Assembly (NCBI RefSeq): GCF_000518805.1
Contig: NZ_JAEH01000029.1
Location: forward strand, 1-64,000
DNA from: Shewanella waksmanii ATCC BAA-643
GTDB lineage: Bacteria; Pseudomonadota; Gammaproteobacteria; Enterobacterales; Shewanellaceae
Length of the DNA stretch: 64,000 nucleotides
Direction of reading: 5' to 3'
A program made the translations under genes and the position numbers. Positions 28,059 through 35,761 of the stretch are shown here, piece by piece. The notes under the pieces are model-generated. The model had not been told where the DNA came from and made no database searches. It saw nothing but the letters and a program-made list of their open reading frames with translations. Position 1 is the stretch's first letter, and every line of letters starts with the position of its first letter.

Positions 28059-28099
28059 CCTCAAAAAGTTAAGGCCATAGCGCGAGGTTGATGTTAAGC

Positions 28100-28564
28100 C
28101 TACAAGGCGCCGCGATAGTCGATTTGTCGCCATGCCTCATAGCTGATAATCGCCACTGCGTTAGATAGATTTAACGACCGGCTGCTTTGCGCCATTGGAA
28201 TGCGAATACGTTGATCTAATGGCAATGACTCGATAATATCAGCGGGTAACCCTCGGGTTTCTGGGCCAAAGAGCAGCACGTCATCTTGGGCAAATTTCAA
28301 TTCAGAATGTGGCCGACTACCTTTTGTCGTGCAGGCCATAATTCGTTTGCCTTGCATGGCCTGCAGAAAGCTGTCGAAATCTTTATGGCGGGTCACTCGG
28401 GTCAAGTCGCTATAATCTAATCCCGCTCGGCGCAACTTCTTTTCTTCTAAATCAAACCCTAAAGGTTCGATTAAGTGCAGCTGACAACCATTGTTAGCGC
28501 AAAGGCGAATAATATTACCGGTATTGGGAGCTATCTCTGGCTCGTAAAGGGCGATATGAAACAT
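28100..28564 (-). CDS. trmL: tRNA (cytidine/uridine-34-2'-O)-methyltransferase TrmL
   Basis: 154 residues, the usual TrmL length. SpoU/TrmD knot-fold motifs are visible: [17 protein letters not shown] at the N terminus, [14 protein letters not shown] (SAM loop) and [18 protein letters not shown] (catalytic Arg/Ser/Asn motif). It methylates the wobble-base ribose of the tRNA-Leu isoacceptors. It is monocistronic and not functionally tied to its neighbours. Confidence 0.93.
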   Translation of the reverse strand: MFHIALYEPEIAPNTGNIIRLCANNGCQLHLIEPLGFDLEEKKLRRAGLDYSDLTRVTRHKDFDSFLQAMQGKRIMACTTKGSRPHSELKFAQDDVLLFGPETRGLPADIIESLPLDQRIRIPMAQSSRSLNLSNAVAIISYEAWRQIDYRGAL

Positions 28565-28673
28565 ATGAGTCTTTTGCTAAAAGTGAATGTTGGCATTATA
28601 CCTAAATCTACTGGTGATGGGCGATTCAATCTTGAGCGCTAATGAGAGCAGTGATCGATGTTTGCATTGCGCG

Positions 28674-28686
28674 CATGTTCAACATG
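28674..28686. promoter_or_regulatory. Palindrome upstream of acuI
   Basis: Perfect 13-base palindrome CATGTTCAACATG, 71 bases before acuI. It overlaps a wider inverted repeat TGTTTGCAT (28659-28667)/ATGCAAACA (28684-28692). It shares the half-site ATGTTCA with the palindrome in front of the TetR gene at 36704. Operator candidate. Confidence 0.4.
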
Positions 28687-28757
28687 CAAACAATGCATTT
28701 CAATCATAATTAAATTTAGATTATGCTGCTTGAGTTAGTTACTCATAGGAGCCAATG

Positions 28758-29738
28758 ATGTTTGATGCATTAATCTTAACCCAAGAAGATAAACAAACTT
28801 TTGCCAACGTAGGGCAGCTGAGCACAGAGCAACTGCCAGCTGGTGATGTCTTGGTTGAAGTGAGCTATTCATCATTAAACTATAAAGATGGATTGGCGGT
28901 GACCGGTCTGGGCAAAATCATTCGTCAGTTCCCCATGGTGCCAGGTATCGACTTTGCCGGTGTGGTTAAATCTTCAGCCGATCCACGTTATCAACCCGGT
29001 GACAGTGTCATTCTTACCGGTTGGGGAGTGGGCGAAAACCACTGGGGCGGCATGGCGCAGCAAGCCAGAGTGAAAGCCGACTGGTTAGTGCCTATGCCTG
29101 CTGGTTGTGATGCTAAAAAAGCCATGGCGATTGGCACTGCAGGTTTAACAGCCATGTTATGTGTGCAGGCGCTGCAGCAAGTCGGCATCAAGCCCGAAGA
29201 TGGTGAGATATTGGTCACCGGTGCTAGCGGCGGGGTGGGCAGTGTGGCGGTAACCCTGTTAGCCAAGTTAGGCTATCAAGTGGTGGCTAGCTCAGGTCGA
29301 GTTGCCGAAAACGGCGATTGGCTTAAGCAGCTGGGTGCCAATGCAGTTATTGATCGCAGTGAATTATCTATCGATGCACGGCCATTAGAAAAGCAGCGCT
29401 GGGCTGGCGTAGTTGATACTGTGGGTGACAAAGTGCTCGCTACCGCCTTAGCACAGATGAATTACGGTGGCGCAGCTGCCATTTGTGGTTTAGCTGGTGG
29501 CTTTGGTTTACCCACCACGGTGATGCCATTCATTCTACGTGGGGTAAATTTGCTAGGAGTCGACTCCGTATCTTGTCCATTTGCTAAACGCCAAGCTGCG
29601 TGGCAGCGTGTGGTTGAATTGCTGCCAGAAGCCTACTATGACCAAGCGAGTACCACCATTGAACTGTCACAGGTGCCTGAGTTCGCGCAAAAGATTGTTA
29701 AAGGCGCAGTGACGGGCCGAGTATTGGTTAAGCTGTAG
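28758..29738 (+). CDS. acuI: Acryloyl-CoA reductase AcuI (YhdH/YhfP MDR family)
   Basis: 326 residues of the medium-chain dehydrogenase/reductase YhdH-YhfP group: SSLNYKDGLAVTG, PGIDFAGVV and the NADPH loop VTGASGGVGSVAVTLLAKLGY. AcuI enzymes reduce acryloyl-CoA to propionyl-CoA and are the standard detoxification step beside DMSP lyases. The second ATG (28758) is chosen because AGGAG then has six-base spacing. Its end overlaps the convergent LysR gene by 11 bases. Position beside a DMSP-lyase cluster supports AcuI over a generic quinone oxidoreductase. Confidence 0.88.
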   Translation: MFDALILTQEDKQTFANVGQLSTEQLPAGDVLVEVSYSSLNYKDGLAVTGLGKIIRQFPMVPGIDFAGVVKSSADPRYQPGDSVILTGWGVGENHWGGMAQQARVKADWLVPMPAGCDAKKAMAIGTAGLTAMLCVQALQQVGIKPEDGEILVTGASGGVGSVAVTLLAKLGYQVVASSGRVAENGDWLKQLGANAVIDRSELSIDARPLEKQRWAGVVDTVGDKVLATALAQMNYGGAAAICGLAGGFGLPTTVMPFILRGVNLLGVDSVSCPFAKRQAAWQRVVELLPEAYYDQASTTIELSQVPEFAQKIVKGAVTGRVLVKL

Positions 29739-30666
29739 TTTCCGCCGCGGTATTATTTAATAGTTTGGTAATTGCAGTGGTTAAGGTGTGCCGTAACCAC
29801 TGCTGTCCTTTATCTAATTGTCCACGGGAATGCCAAAATAAGCTGTAGTTCAATGGTGCGATAGCAAAGGGTAGCGGCTTGATCACTAATTGATGCTGCT
29901 CAGCAGCAAGTTGCGCCATCCCTTGGGGCAGGGTGATAATGACCGGTTGCAGCTCTATCAAGTTGAGTGCGCCGCCTAAATACGGGGTGCGCAGTAACTC
30001 TTTTCTTGGTGGGTAAGCTTCAATAGCCCCGTCGACAATGGCTTTTACGCCATCACTAATGGCAGTAGTCACATGGGGGTAATGTAAGTAATCACTTAGA
30101 CTCATGCTGGCATTTGCCAATGGATGATCGGTTGCCACTAAACAACTGACACCCACTAGGCCCAATGGATGGTGGTGCAGGTTATCAGTCGGGCCGATTG
30201 CCCGGCAAATGGCGACATCGACGTCTTGCACACTCAACTGTGATAACAAAGTTTGGTGCTGCACCGGCACAATCTCGATGCTGATATTGGGTGCTTGACG
30301 ATAGATGTCTGCCAATACAAATGGTAATAAGGCTTGAATAGCAAAGTCAGTCGCCGCAATGGTGAACTTTTGCTGGCAGTGCTGTGGCACAAAAGCTTGT
30401 GGTGTGAGCACTTCAATAATTTCACCAAGTGGGTTTTGTAACTGTTGATAACAATCTAGGGCAAATTGTGTCGGTACCAGTTGTTGGCCTACCCGTGAAA
30501 ATAATGGGTCGTTGAGCATCACCCGCAAGCGACTGAGAATTCTGCTGGTGGCTGATTGACTTAGATGAAGCCGTTTTGCAGTTTGCGTTACACTGCGCTC
30601 TTCTACTAAAATTTGCAATGCAATCAAAAGACTAATGTCTTGCCTGTAAACTTCTTCAAGTTCCAT
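29728..30666 (-). CDS. LysR-family regulator of the DMSP/acrylate cluster
   Basis: 312 residues: winged HTH (LVEERSVTQTAKRLHLSQSATSRILSRLR) plus a LysR effector domain of the NodD/LeuO-like branch. It is divergent from the flavoprotein reductase gene and convergent with acuI. A 24-base perfect palindrome stands 59 bases before its start and a related one before the reductase and before dddY, making it the best candidate regulator of the reductase/lyase genes. LysR regulators are known beside dddY in other bacteria. The inducer may be acrylate or DMSP (inference). Confidence 0.87.
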   Translation of the reverse strand: MELEEVYRQDISLLIALQILVEERSVTQTAKRLHLSQSATSRILSRLRVMLNDPLFSRVGQQLVPTQFALDCYQQLQNPLGEIIEVLTPQAFVPQHCQQKFTIAATDFAIQALLPFVLADIYRQAPNISIEIVPVQHQTLLSQLSVQDVDVAICRAIGPTDNLHHHPLGLVGVSCLVATDHPLANASMSLSDYLHYPHVTTAISDGVKAIVDGAIEAYPPRKELLRTPYLGGALNLIELQPVIITLPQGMAQLAAEQHQLVIKPLPFAIAPLNYSLFWHSRGQLDKGQQWLRHTLTTAITKLLNNTAAETTA

Positions 30667-30724
30667 ATTGCTAATCCACTCTGTTTATCGTCAAGCCTAT
30701 TGTTAGGCTTATTGCATCAGATAT

Positions 30725-30748
30725 CAATTTGGAATGGCTTCCAAATTG
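30725..30748. promoter_or_regulatory. Cluster operator 1: 24-base perfect palindrome
   Basis: Arms CAATTTGGAA and TTCCAAATTG separated by TGGC. The core TTGGAA-N4-TTCCAA recurs at 30845 and 33123. It lies between the divergent LysR and flavoprotein genes. Confidence 0.65.
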
Positions 30749-30844
30749 TTAGCCATTGACCATTTCTGCAGAAATTATAACCGCGAACATATTTCTAACA
30801 TTTACCGCAACAAGGGACAGCACAATTGTGCCTTTATTCCCATT

Positions 30845-30860
30845 TTGGAACCGATTCCAG
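30845..30860. promoter_or_regulatory. Cluster operator 2 upstream of the flavoprotein reductase
   Basis: TTGGAA-CCGA-TTCCAG, one mismatch from the symmetric core, 45 bases before the reductase start. A separate 12-base palindrome GCACAATTGTGC lies at 30820-30831. Confidence 0.6.
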
Positions 30861-30905
30861 CTCTATGATGACAGCGTCAATTAAAACTAAAAAGGGTGAT
30901 GACAG

Positions 30906-32426
30906 ATGAGCAATGTAGATCTGCTTGGACGCCGTAATTTCATTAAAGGTATGGGAGCTGCAGCAGGTGTTGCTATGGCCGCCCCAGCAATGGCAGTTTC
31001 AGAGAAAGCTGACGGTGTAACATGGGACAAAGAAGTTGAAGTCTTAATTATTGGTTCAGGGTTTGCGGGATTAGCCGCGGCAATCGAAGCGACTCGAAAA
31101 GGCGCAAAAGATGTGCACATTTTCGAGAAGATGTCTTATTTCGGTGGTAACTCAGCGATTAACGGTGGCTTGTTTGCTGCGCCGGGTACGCCTATGCAGA
31201 AAAAAGAAGGCGTTAAGGATAGTGTTGATCGCATGGTTGCGGATCAACTTGCCGCGGGTCGCGGTATTGCCGATGAAGCGTTACTACGCCATGTGGCGGA
31301 ACATGCAGTTGAAGCGTTAGAAATGACCTTTGATGCCGGCAGTGAGTATCACCCTTATCTGCAACAATTAGGCGGTCACTCGGTTGCACGGACTTATCAA
31401 ACCACGGTGAGTTGTGGCGCTGGGATTACCCAGCCATTACTAAAAATGTGTCGTAAGTTAGGCGTTAACACACACAACCGTAGCAAGTTTGAAGGCTTCC
31501 TTGTTGGCGAAAAAGGTGAAGTGGTTGGGGTTAAAATGCGCCAAAACTATCACTTCGGTGAAGACCAGCCAGGTGAAGTACTTAAAATAAAAGCCAAGCG
31601 TGGCGTGATTATGGCGACCGGTGGGTTTGCACAAAATGTTGACTTACGTATGGCACAAGACCCGACTCTAACATCTGAAGTGGGTTGTACCAATGCGCCA
31701 GGGGCGACCGGTGAAGGCATGTATGAAATGTTCCGCTTAGGGGCGATTCCTGTGCATTTAGCGCATATTCAGTCAGGCCCATGGGCATCGCCAGATGAAG
31801 GTGGTTTTGGCTATGTGTCTAACTACTCTATCTATAATTTCCCGCATTCAATGGCGATTAACCGCTTAACGGGTAAACGCTTTATGGATGAAATTGCTGA
31901 CCGTAAAACCCGTGCTGATGCCGAGTTAGCGTGTCGCGATGAGCAAGGTAATGCATTACCTCCAATTTTGATCACTAGCTACAAAGACTCGAAAAAACAC
32001 CCAAATACTAAGAAGGTTATCAAGTATAACGTGGGCTGGAAGTTCGATAGCGTCGAGGAACTAGCTAAACACTTTGATGTGCCACTTAAGCCACTAAAAG
32101 CGCAAATTGAAGAGTACAACAGCTATGTGAAATCTGGTGAAGATAAACAGTTTGGCAAAAATATGACTAAAGCCGCTGGCAAGTACATTGAAGCGCCCTT
32201 TACTGTGGTTCGCCTATGGCCAAAAGTGCACTACTGCCAAGGCGGTGTACAGATCAACACTAAGGCCGAAGTGAAAGATAGCTTCACAGGTCAGTCAATC
32301 GCTGGGCTCTATGCAGCGGGTGAGGTTTGCGGTGGTATCCATGGTGTGAGTCGTTTAGGTAGTTGCTCTATTCCTGAGTGCATGGTGATGGGTATGACAG
32401 CCGCTCGCTCAATGATGAAGGCTTAA
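30906..32426 (+). CDS. Tat-exported flavoprotein reductase (flavocytochrome c flavin subunit; probable acrylate reductase)
   Basis: 506 residues. A Tat signal (GRRNFIKG, Arg 9-10; cleavage near AMA at 28-30) is followed by the FAD GxGxxG loop IIGSGFAGLAAA and the fumarate-reductase/flavocytochrome c fold. The catalytic arginine (R333 in EIADRKTRAD), H442 (KVHYCQGGV) and R483 (GVSRLG) appear retained. The fumarate-binding His near IQSGPW is replaced, so fumarate is an unlikely substrate. It has neither a heme domain nor an FMN-binding domain; the heme subunit is the next gene. Placed between acuI and dddY, it most probably reduces acrylate to propionate in the periplasm. The substrate is inferred; another enoate is possible. 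Confidence 0.82.
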   Translation: MSNVDLLGRRNFIKGMGAAAGVAMAAPAMAVSEKADGVTWDKEVEVLIIGSGFAGLAAAIEATRKGAKDVHIFEKMSYFGGNSAINGGLFAAPGTPMQKKEGVKDSVDRMVADQLAAGRGIADEALLRHVAEHAVEALEMTFDAGSEYHPYLQQLGGHSVARTYQTTVSCGAGITQPLLKMCRKLGVNTHNRSKFEGFLVGEKGEVVGVKMRQNYHFGEDQPGEVLKIKAKRGVIMATGGFAQNVDLRMAQDPTLTSEVGCTNAPGATGEGMYEMFRLGAIPVHLAHIQSGPWASPDEGGFGYVSNYSIYNFPHSMAINRLTGKRFMDEIADRKTRADAELACRDEQGNALPPILITSYKDSKKHPNTKKVIKYNVGWKFDSVEELAKHFDVPLKPLKAQIEEYNSYVKSGEDKQFGKNMTKAAGKYIEAPFTVVRLWPKVHYCQGGVQINTKAEVKDSFTGQSIAGLYAAGEVCGGIHGVSRLGSCSIPECMVMGMTAARSMMKA

Positions 32427-32453
32427 CTGGACCAATAATAAGAGGAATCAATA

Positions 32454-32807
32454 ATGAAAACACTGAATATTGTACTCGCACTGGTCCTGACCGGTTTAGT
32501 GAGCCTATCAGCCCAAGCGGTGGAAATTCGCGACCACCACAAAGATGTTATTGGCAAAGACTGTAAAGCTTGTCACGACAACGGTATCAAGCAGTTCCCT
32601 TCTGATCAGGCTTGCTTGCAGTGTCACGATGTTGATGAGTTAGCCAAACAAACGGCACGTAGTGAAGAAGACAAGTGGCAAAATCCACATAATAACTTGC
32701 ACTATGGCAAAGAGCTGCCTTGCCAAGAGTGTCACGGTGAGCATGAATCTAAGCAGCCGATGTGCAGCAACTGTCATACATTTAAGTTTGATAAACATAA
32801 AGAGTAA
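32454..32807 (+). CDS. Periplasmic tetraheme cytochrome c (FccA heme-domain-like)
   Basis: 117 residues with a Sec signal (cut after AQA near residue 22) and four CxxCH motifs: CKACH, CLQCH, CQECH and CSNCH. Spacing and flanks (the last motif followed by TFKFD) resemble the N-terminal tetraheme domain of Shewanella fumarate reductase FccA. It starts 27 bases after the flavoprotein, so the two form a split flavocytochrome c. Electrons would come from a quinol-oxidising NapC/NirT-type cytochrome such as CymA, which is not encoded here. Confidence 0.92.
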   Translation: MKTLNIVLALVLTGLVSLSAQAVEIRDHHKDVIGKDCKACHDNGIKQFPSDQACLQCHDVDELAKQTARSEEDKWQNPHNNLHYGKELPCQECHGEHESKQPMCSNCHTFKFDKHKE

Positions 32808-32852
32808 ATAGAACTCAAATAGCTTCACTCATCTCTATATTTCCTTGCATCT

Positions 32853-32881
32853 AAAAGCCGCCCGTTAGGGCGGCTTTTTTT
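32853..32881 (+). terminator. Terminator after the tetraheme cytochrome
   Basis: 11-bp GC-rich stem AAAAGCCGCCC/GGGCGGCTTTT with a GTTA loop and a T-run, 45 bases after the cytochrome stop. Confidence 0.9.
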
Positions 32882-33073
32882 CGTTGTAAATATAACTAAA
32901 TAGCCTCCGGTTAATTTTTATTTTTTGTGTGGTTATTTTTGTTTTTTATATTTTGATAGGAAATTATTTTGTTGGTGGCTATGTTTTATTTTATCTTTCA
33001 ATTTGCCAGCTTTTATCTAAATTAATATCTGGTTTATTAACGTTTTGACCTATAAATGTTTTTGTTATGTAAG

Positions 33074-33089
33074 TGTGACTGGGTTAACA
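33074..33089. promoter_or_regulatory. Possible CRP-type site upstream of dddY
   Basis: TGTGA-N6-TAACA, one mismatch from TGTGA-N6-TCACA. In Shewanella, CRP controls many anaerobic respiration genes. Evidence is limited to this one near-match. Confidence 0.3.
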
Positions 33090-33122
33090 ATGTTAATTGG
33101 TTACTTTGCTTTGGTTAAATTT

Positions 33123-33138
33123 TTGGAATTGATTCCAA
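33123..33138. promoter_or_regulatory. Cluster operator 3 upstream of dddY
   Basis: TTGGAATTGATTCCAA, perfectly symmetric, 58 bases before the dddY start. Same core as the two palindromes in front of the flavoprotein reductase. Confidence 0.65.
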
Positions 33139-33196
33139 TATTACTATTGATGTCGAAAAGGGGTGTTGATTAATTAATAAATATAAGTGGTGATGT

Positions 33197-34441
33197 ATGA
33201 AGTTTAATATTTTGTTTGGTTCTTTATTACTATCAAGCGGTGCAATGGCTGCTGATATTCCTGATTATCTTGATGTCAATGATATTGATAGTGCGCAGTT
33301 TGTTTGTTTGGGTGAGTCGCCTAGTTATTCTCAAAAAGATCAAAAGTACATAGACATACTTTGGCAGGAAACGCTGAGCTATTTGCAAGCTTATGCAACG
33401 GCATTGACTAATGACAGTGCAGGTGATTGTCTCAACTCTGATACGGCGATGTTTGATACTACCAATGGTGGTCAGAAAATGTGTGTGATGGATCGTCGTG
33501 ATATGAAGTTAATGGTGAAAAATATTCATCAAGTACTCAACAATCCGGATGAAGCAAAACGGTGTTTTGGCGCCAGAGAGGATGTGAATTGGATTTACAA
33601 CCCAGGTGGTGAACTTACTAAAAATTCTCCTGTTGCACAGCACTTTAAACGCACAACCTTTAAAGAGTTTTTTGACACTAAAGTCACTAACAAAGACGTT
33701 AAAAAACTAGGTCATTCATTCACCAAAAACTTCTACAAAATGGTGACTGGCGATGAAGTTAAAATGCCAGCGGTTTTCCCCTATGACATTAGCGCCAAAT
33801 CTCTCCCTAATTTATGGGCGGCGGCCGGTTGGTTCCCTATGTATGCCGAAGAGAGCAAACGCAACGACAAAAATTTCAATAATATCCGCGGTGGTTATGC
33901 CTATGCTGAAATTTTTGGCCATTGGGGGTTATTGCGAATTGATACCATTAATGGCGAGAAAGTCGGTGCTGAAGTGGGTATGACAGTACAGTCAGTTAAT
34001 ACCCTGTATCCATTCCACAATCATGCCATTTCAGAAATGTACTACAACATGCGTGAGCCCGCTTGTGCCAATCAATTCCAAACTATGGCAATTCGCGAAG
34101 ATTCGCCATTGGTTAATACCGTAAAAGAGACCGACAGCATGCGTCGAGTTCAGTTTGACGAGGGTCAGCATAATTCGCAAACCATGTGGTTATCAGGTAG
34201 TGCCAATCAAGATGCGCTGTTGTACTTCCACCAAAACACCATCCATGGTTTTGACATCGATGGTAGTTGTGAAGCTAAGCCAGAAGAGCGCGCTATTGTC
34301 TCGGTATGGGCGCGCAGTAATGCCCATGATACCCGCAATGATTACGGTACTACGTTGTTGTGTGAATCAGCTAAAAATCCCGGCACCCCAGCCAAACGCG
34401 GCGAAATAATTCAGTGTGATTTAACGAAGTTGAAATGGTAG
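33197..34441 (+). CDS. dddY: Periplasmic DMSP lyase DddY
   Basis: 414 residues with a Sec signal (cut after AMA, about residue 19), close to the usual DddY length. The metal site of the cupin-like DddY/DLL superfamily is plain: H274, H276, E280 and catalytic Y282 in FHNHAISEMYY, and a distal H350 in TIHGFD, with the same spacing as the His-x-His-x3-Glu-x-Tyr ... His set described for structurally studied DddY. Eight Cys in the mature protein fit an oxidising periplasm. It cleaves DMSP to dimethyl sulfide and acrylate. The neighbours acuI, acrylate-reductase candidates and a porin support the call. Confidence 0.9.
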   Translation: MKFNILFGSLLLSSGAMAADIPDYLDVNDIDSAQFVCLGESPSYSQKDQKYIDILWQETLSYLQAYATALTNDSAGDCLNSDTAMFDTTNGGQKMCVMDRRDMKLMVKNIHQVLNNPDEAKRCFGAREDVNWIYNPGGELTKNSPVAQHFKRTTFKEFFDTKVTNKDVKKLGHSFTKNFYKMVTGDEVKMPAVFPYDISAKSLPNLWAAAGWFPMYAEESKRNDKNFNNIRGGYAYAEIFGHWGLLRIDTINGEKVGAEVGMTVQSVNTLYPFHNHAISEMYYNMREPACANQFQTMAIREDSPLVNTVKETDSMRRVQFDEGQHNSQTMWLSGSANQDALLYFHQNTIHGFDIDGSCEAKPEERAIVSVWARSNAHDTRNDYGTTLLCESAKNPGTPAKRGEIIQCDLTKLKW

Positions 34442-34563
34442 TTGCCAATAGGTATTGGTGGTGGGCGCTCCCCCTGCCACCAACGCCAAGGAACGGGATC
34501 TATCAGTTTTAGTACGGTCTTTTAATAAATATTCTAACGCTTAATAATTAATTAGAGGTTTTG

Positions 34564-35673
34564 ATGAGTAAACGTAATTTTGCCATGTCTATGGTGGCAT
34601 TGGTGGTGGGTATTAATAGTGTGTCAGCGTTTGCTGATGATTCGGTGGTTAGTGGTTCTCTACGCGCTAATTATAGTTACAAAGAATATTCTGATGCATC
34701 TAAAGATAAAGGTGGTGATTTAGATTTTAATATGCTTGGTATTAAAATTAATCATAGTTGGGATGATTTTGGTGTGGCAGCAGAATATCGGTTTTATGAT
34801 GGCTATGATCATTTAAAATATGGCTACGCATTTTGGAATTATAGTGATGAGATCACGTTTGATATAGGGGCAATTAGTAAACCATTTGGTAATAAAAATT
34901 ATGCATCACACAACTGGTGGTACAGCCTTAATTACTATTTAGGTTTTGAAGATGATTTTGGGCTGGGTTTAGGAATGGCCTATGAGAATGGGGCGTCGAC
35001 CACCGAGTTGGCGTTTATCAAAAATGCCGTTTATGGCGGAACCGACCATCGCGATTTTGCAGGGACTGTTGCAAAGGGCACGATTGGCGACACGACCTAT
35101 AACAATGAACAGACCAATATGTTGGCGGGTCGTCAAAGCTTCACTTTCAATAGTGGTGAACTGACCACCGTTGTTGGTGCTTCAGTCGAATATGGCCAGT
35201 TATACAATGATGAATTTGGTGAAAACGGCGATATGTTCAACTATGCACTGCATGTTGATATGAACTACGCAGGTTGGGGGTTGCAGGCGCAGTATTTGGC
35301 GTTTGATTTTGATCAGTATGATGATGGCCAAATTGATCCAAACAAAATCGGTATGGGCATGCTAGGTGGCTTTTATGAAGTGGCGAGCAAAGGCAATATA
35401 TATACGGCCAACTTATCTAAAACTATTGCGACTAGCTGGGGCAGTTATACCTTATATAATGACTTTAGCATGGTGCAGCCTGAGGTGGACGAGTTTGATG
35501 ACTCAATACTAAACACGACAGGTGTCTCGGTAGGTTATGGACAATTCTTTGTCTATGTTGACCTGTATAGCGCTAAAAATGTCTTGTGGTTAGGAGGAAA
35601 CAACTTAGGTCTAACGCAAGCAAATGACGACTGGAATTATCGTTTCAACATCAACATGCAATATTACTTCTAA
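34564..35673 (+). CDS. Outer-membrane porin of the DMSP cluster
   Basis: 369 residues; signal peptide (cut after AFA near residue 24) and a barrel-like mature part rich in Tyr/Asp/Gly, ending NINMQYYF with a C-terminal Phe. AGAGG lies six bases before the ATG at 34564. It is 122 bases downstream of dddY and has its own terminator, so it is probably co-expressed. It may let DMSP reach the periplasmic lyase; this is inferred from position, since small porins cannot be given a substrate from sequence alone. Confidence 0.75.
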   Translation: MSKRNFAMSMVALVVGINSVSAFADDSVVSGSLRANYSYKEYSDASKDKGGDLDFNMLGIKINHSWDDFGVAAEYRFYDGYDHLKYGYAFWNYSDEITFDIGAISKPFGNKNYASHNWWYSLNYYLGFEDDFGLGLGMAYENGASTTELAFIKNAVYGGTDHRDFAGTVAKGTIGDTTYNNEQTNMLAGRQSFTFNSGELTTVVGASVEYGQLYNDEFGENGDMFNYALHVDMNYAGWGLQAQYLAFDFDQYDDGQIDPNKIGMGMLGGFYEVASKGNIYTANLSKTIATSWGSYTLYNDFSMVQPEVDEFDDSILNTTGVSVGYGQFFVYVDLYSAKNVLWLGGNNLGLTQANDDWNYRFNINMQYYF

Positions 35674-35700
35674 TGGTTAGCCATTGACGTAATCAATAAC

Positions 35701-35730
35701 AAAACGCCAACCGATAAGGTTGGCGTTTTT
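35701..35730. terminator. Terminator after the cluster porin
   Basis: 12-bp stem AAAACGCCAACC/GGTTGGCGTTTT with a 5-base loop and a T-run, between the porin and a convergent LysR gene. Confidence 0.88.
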
Positions 35731-35761
35731 GTAGGTAGGTGTAACCAAACCACAGCTTGTG

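Larger units (their letters stand above)
32808..33196. other. AT-rich regulatory region in front of dddY
   Basis: About 390 bases without a gene. It holds the terminator at 32853-32881, a very AT-rich stretch (about 32885-33060), a possible CRP site at 33074 and cluster operator 3 at 33123. It separates the reductase genes from dddY transcriptionally. Confidence 0.7.

Noticed and set aside
28052-28075. GCCTTAAC/GTTAAGGC hairpin between the exported protein and trmL
   Set aside because: No T-run on either strand; a weak terminator at best.
30748-35690. 13-base direct repeat GTTAGCCATTGAC near 30748 and near 35676
   Set aside because: Too short and not bounded by other repeats; likely chance, although it brackets the lyase/reductase genes.
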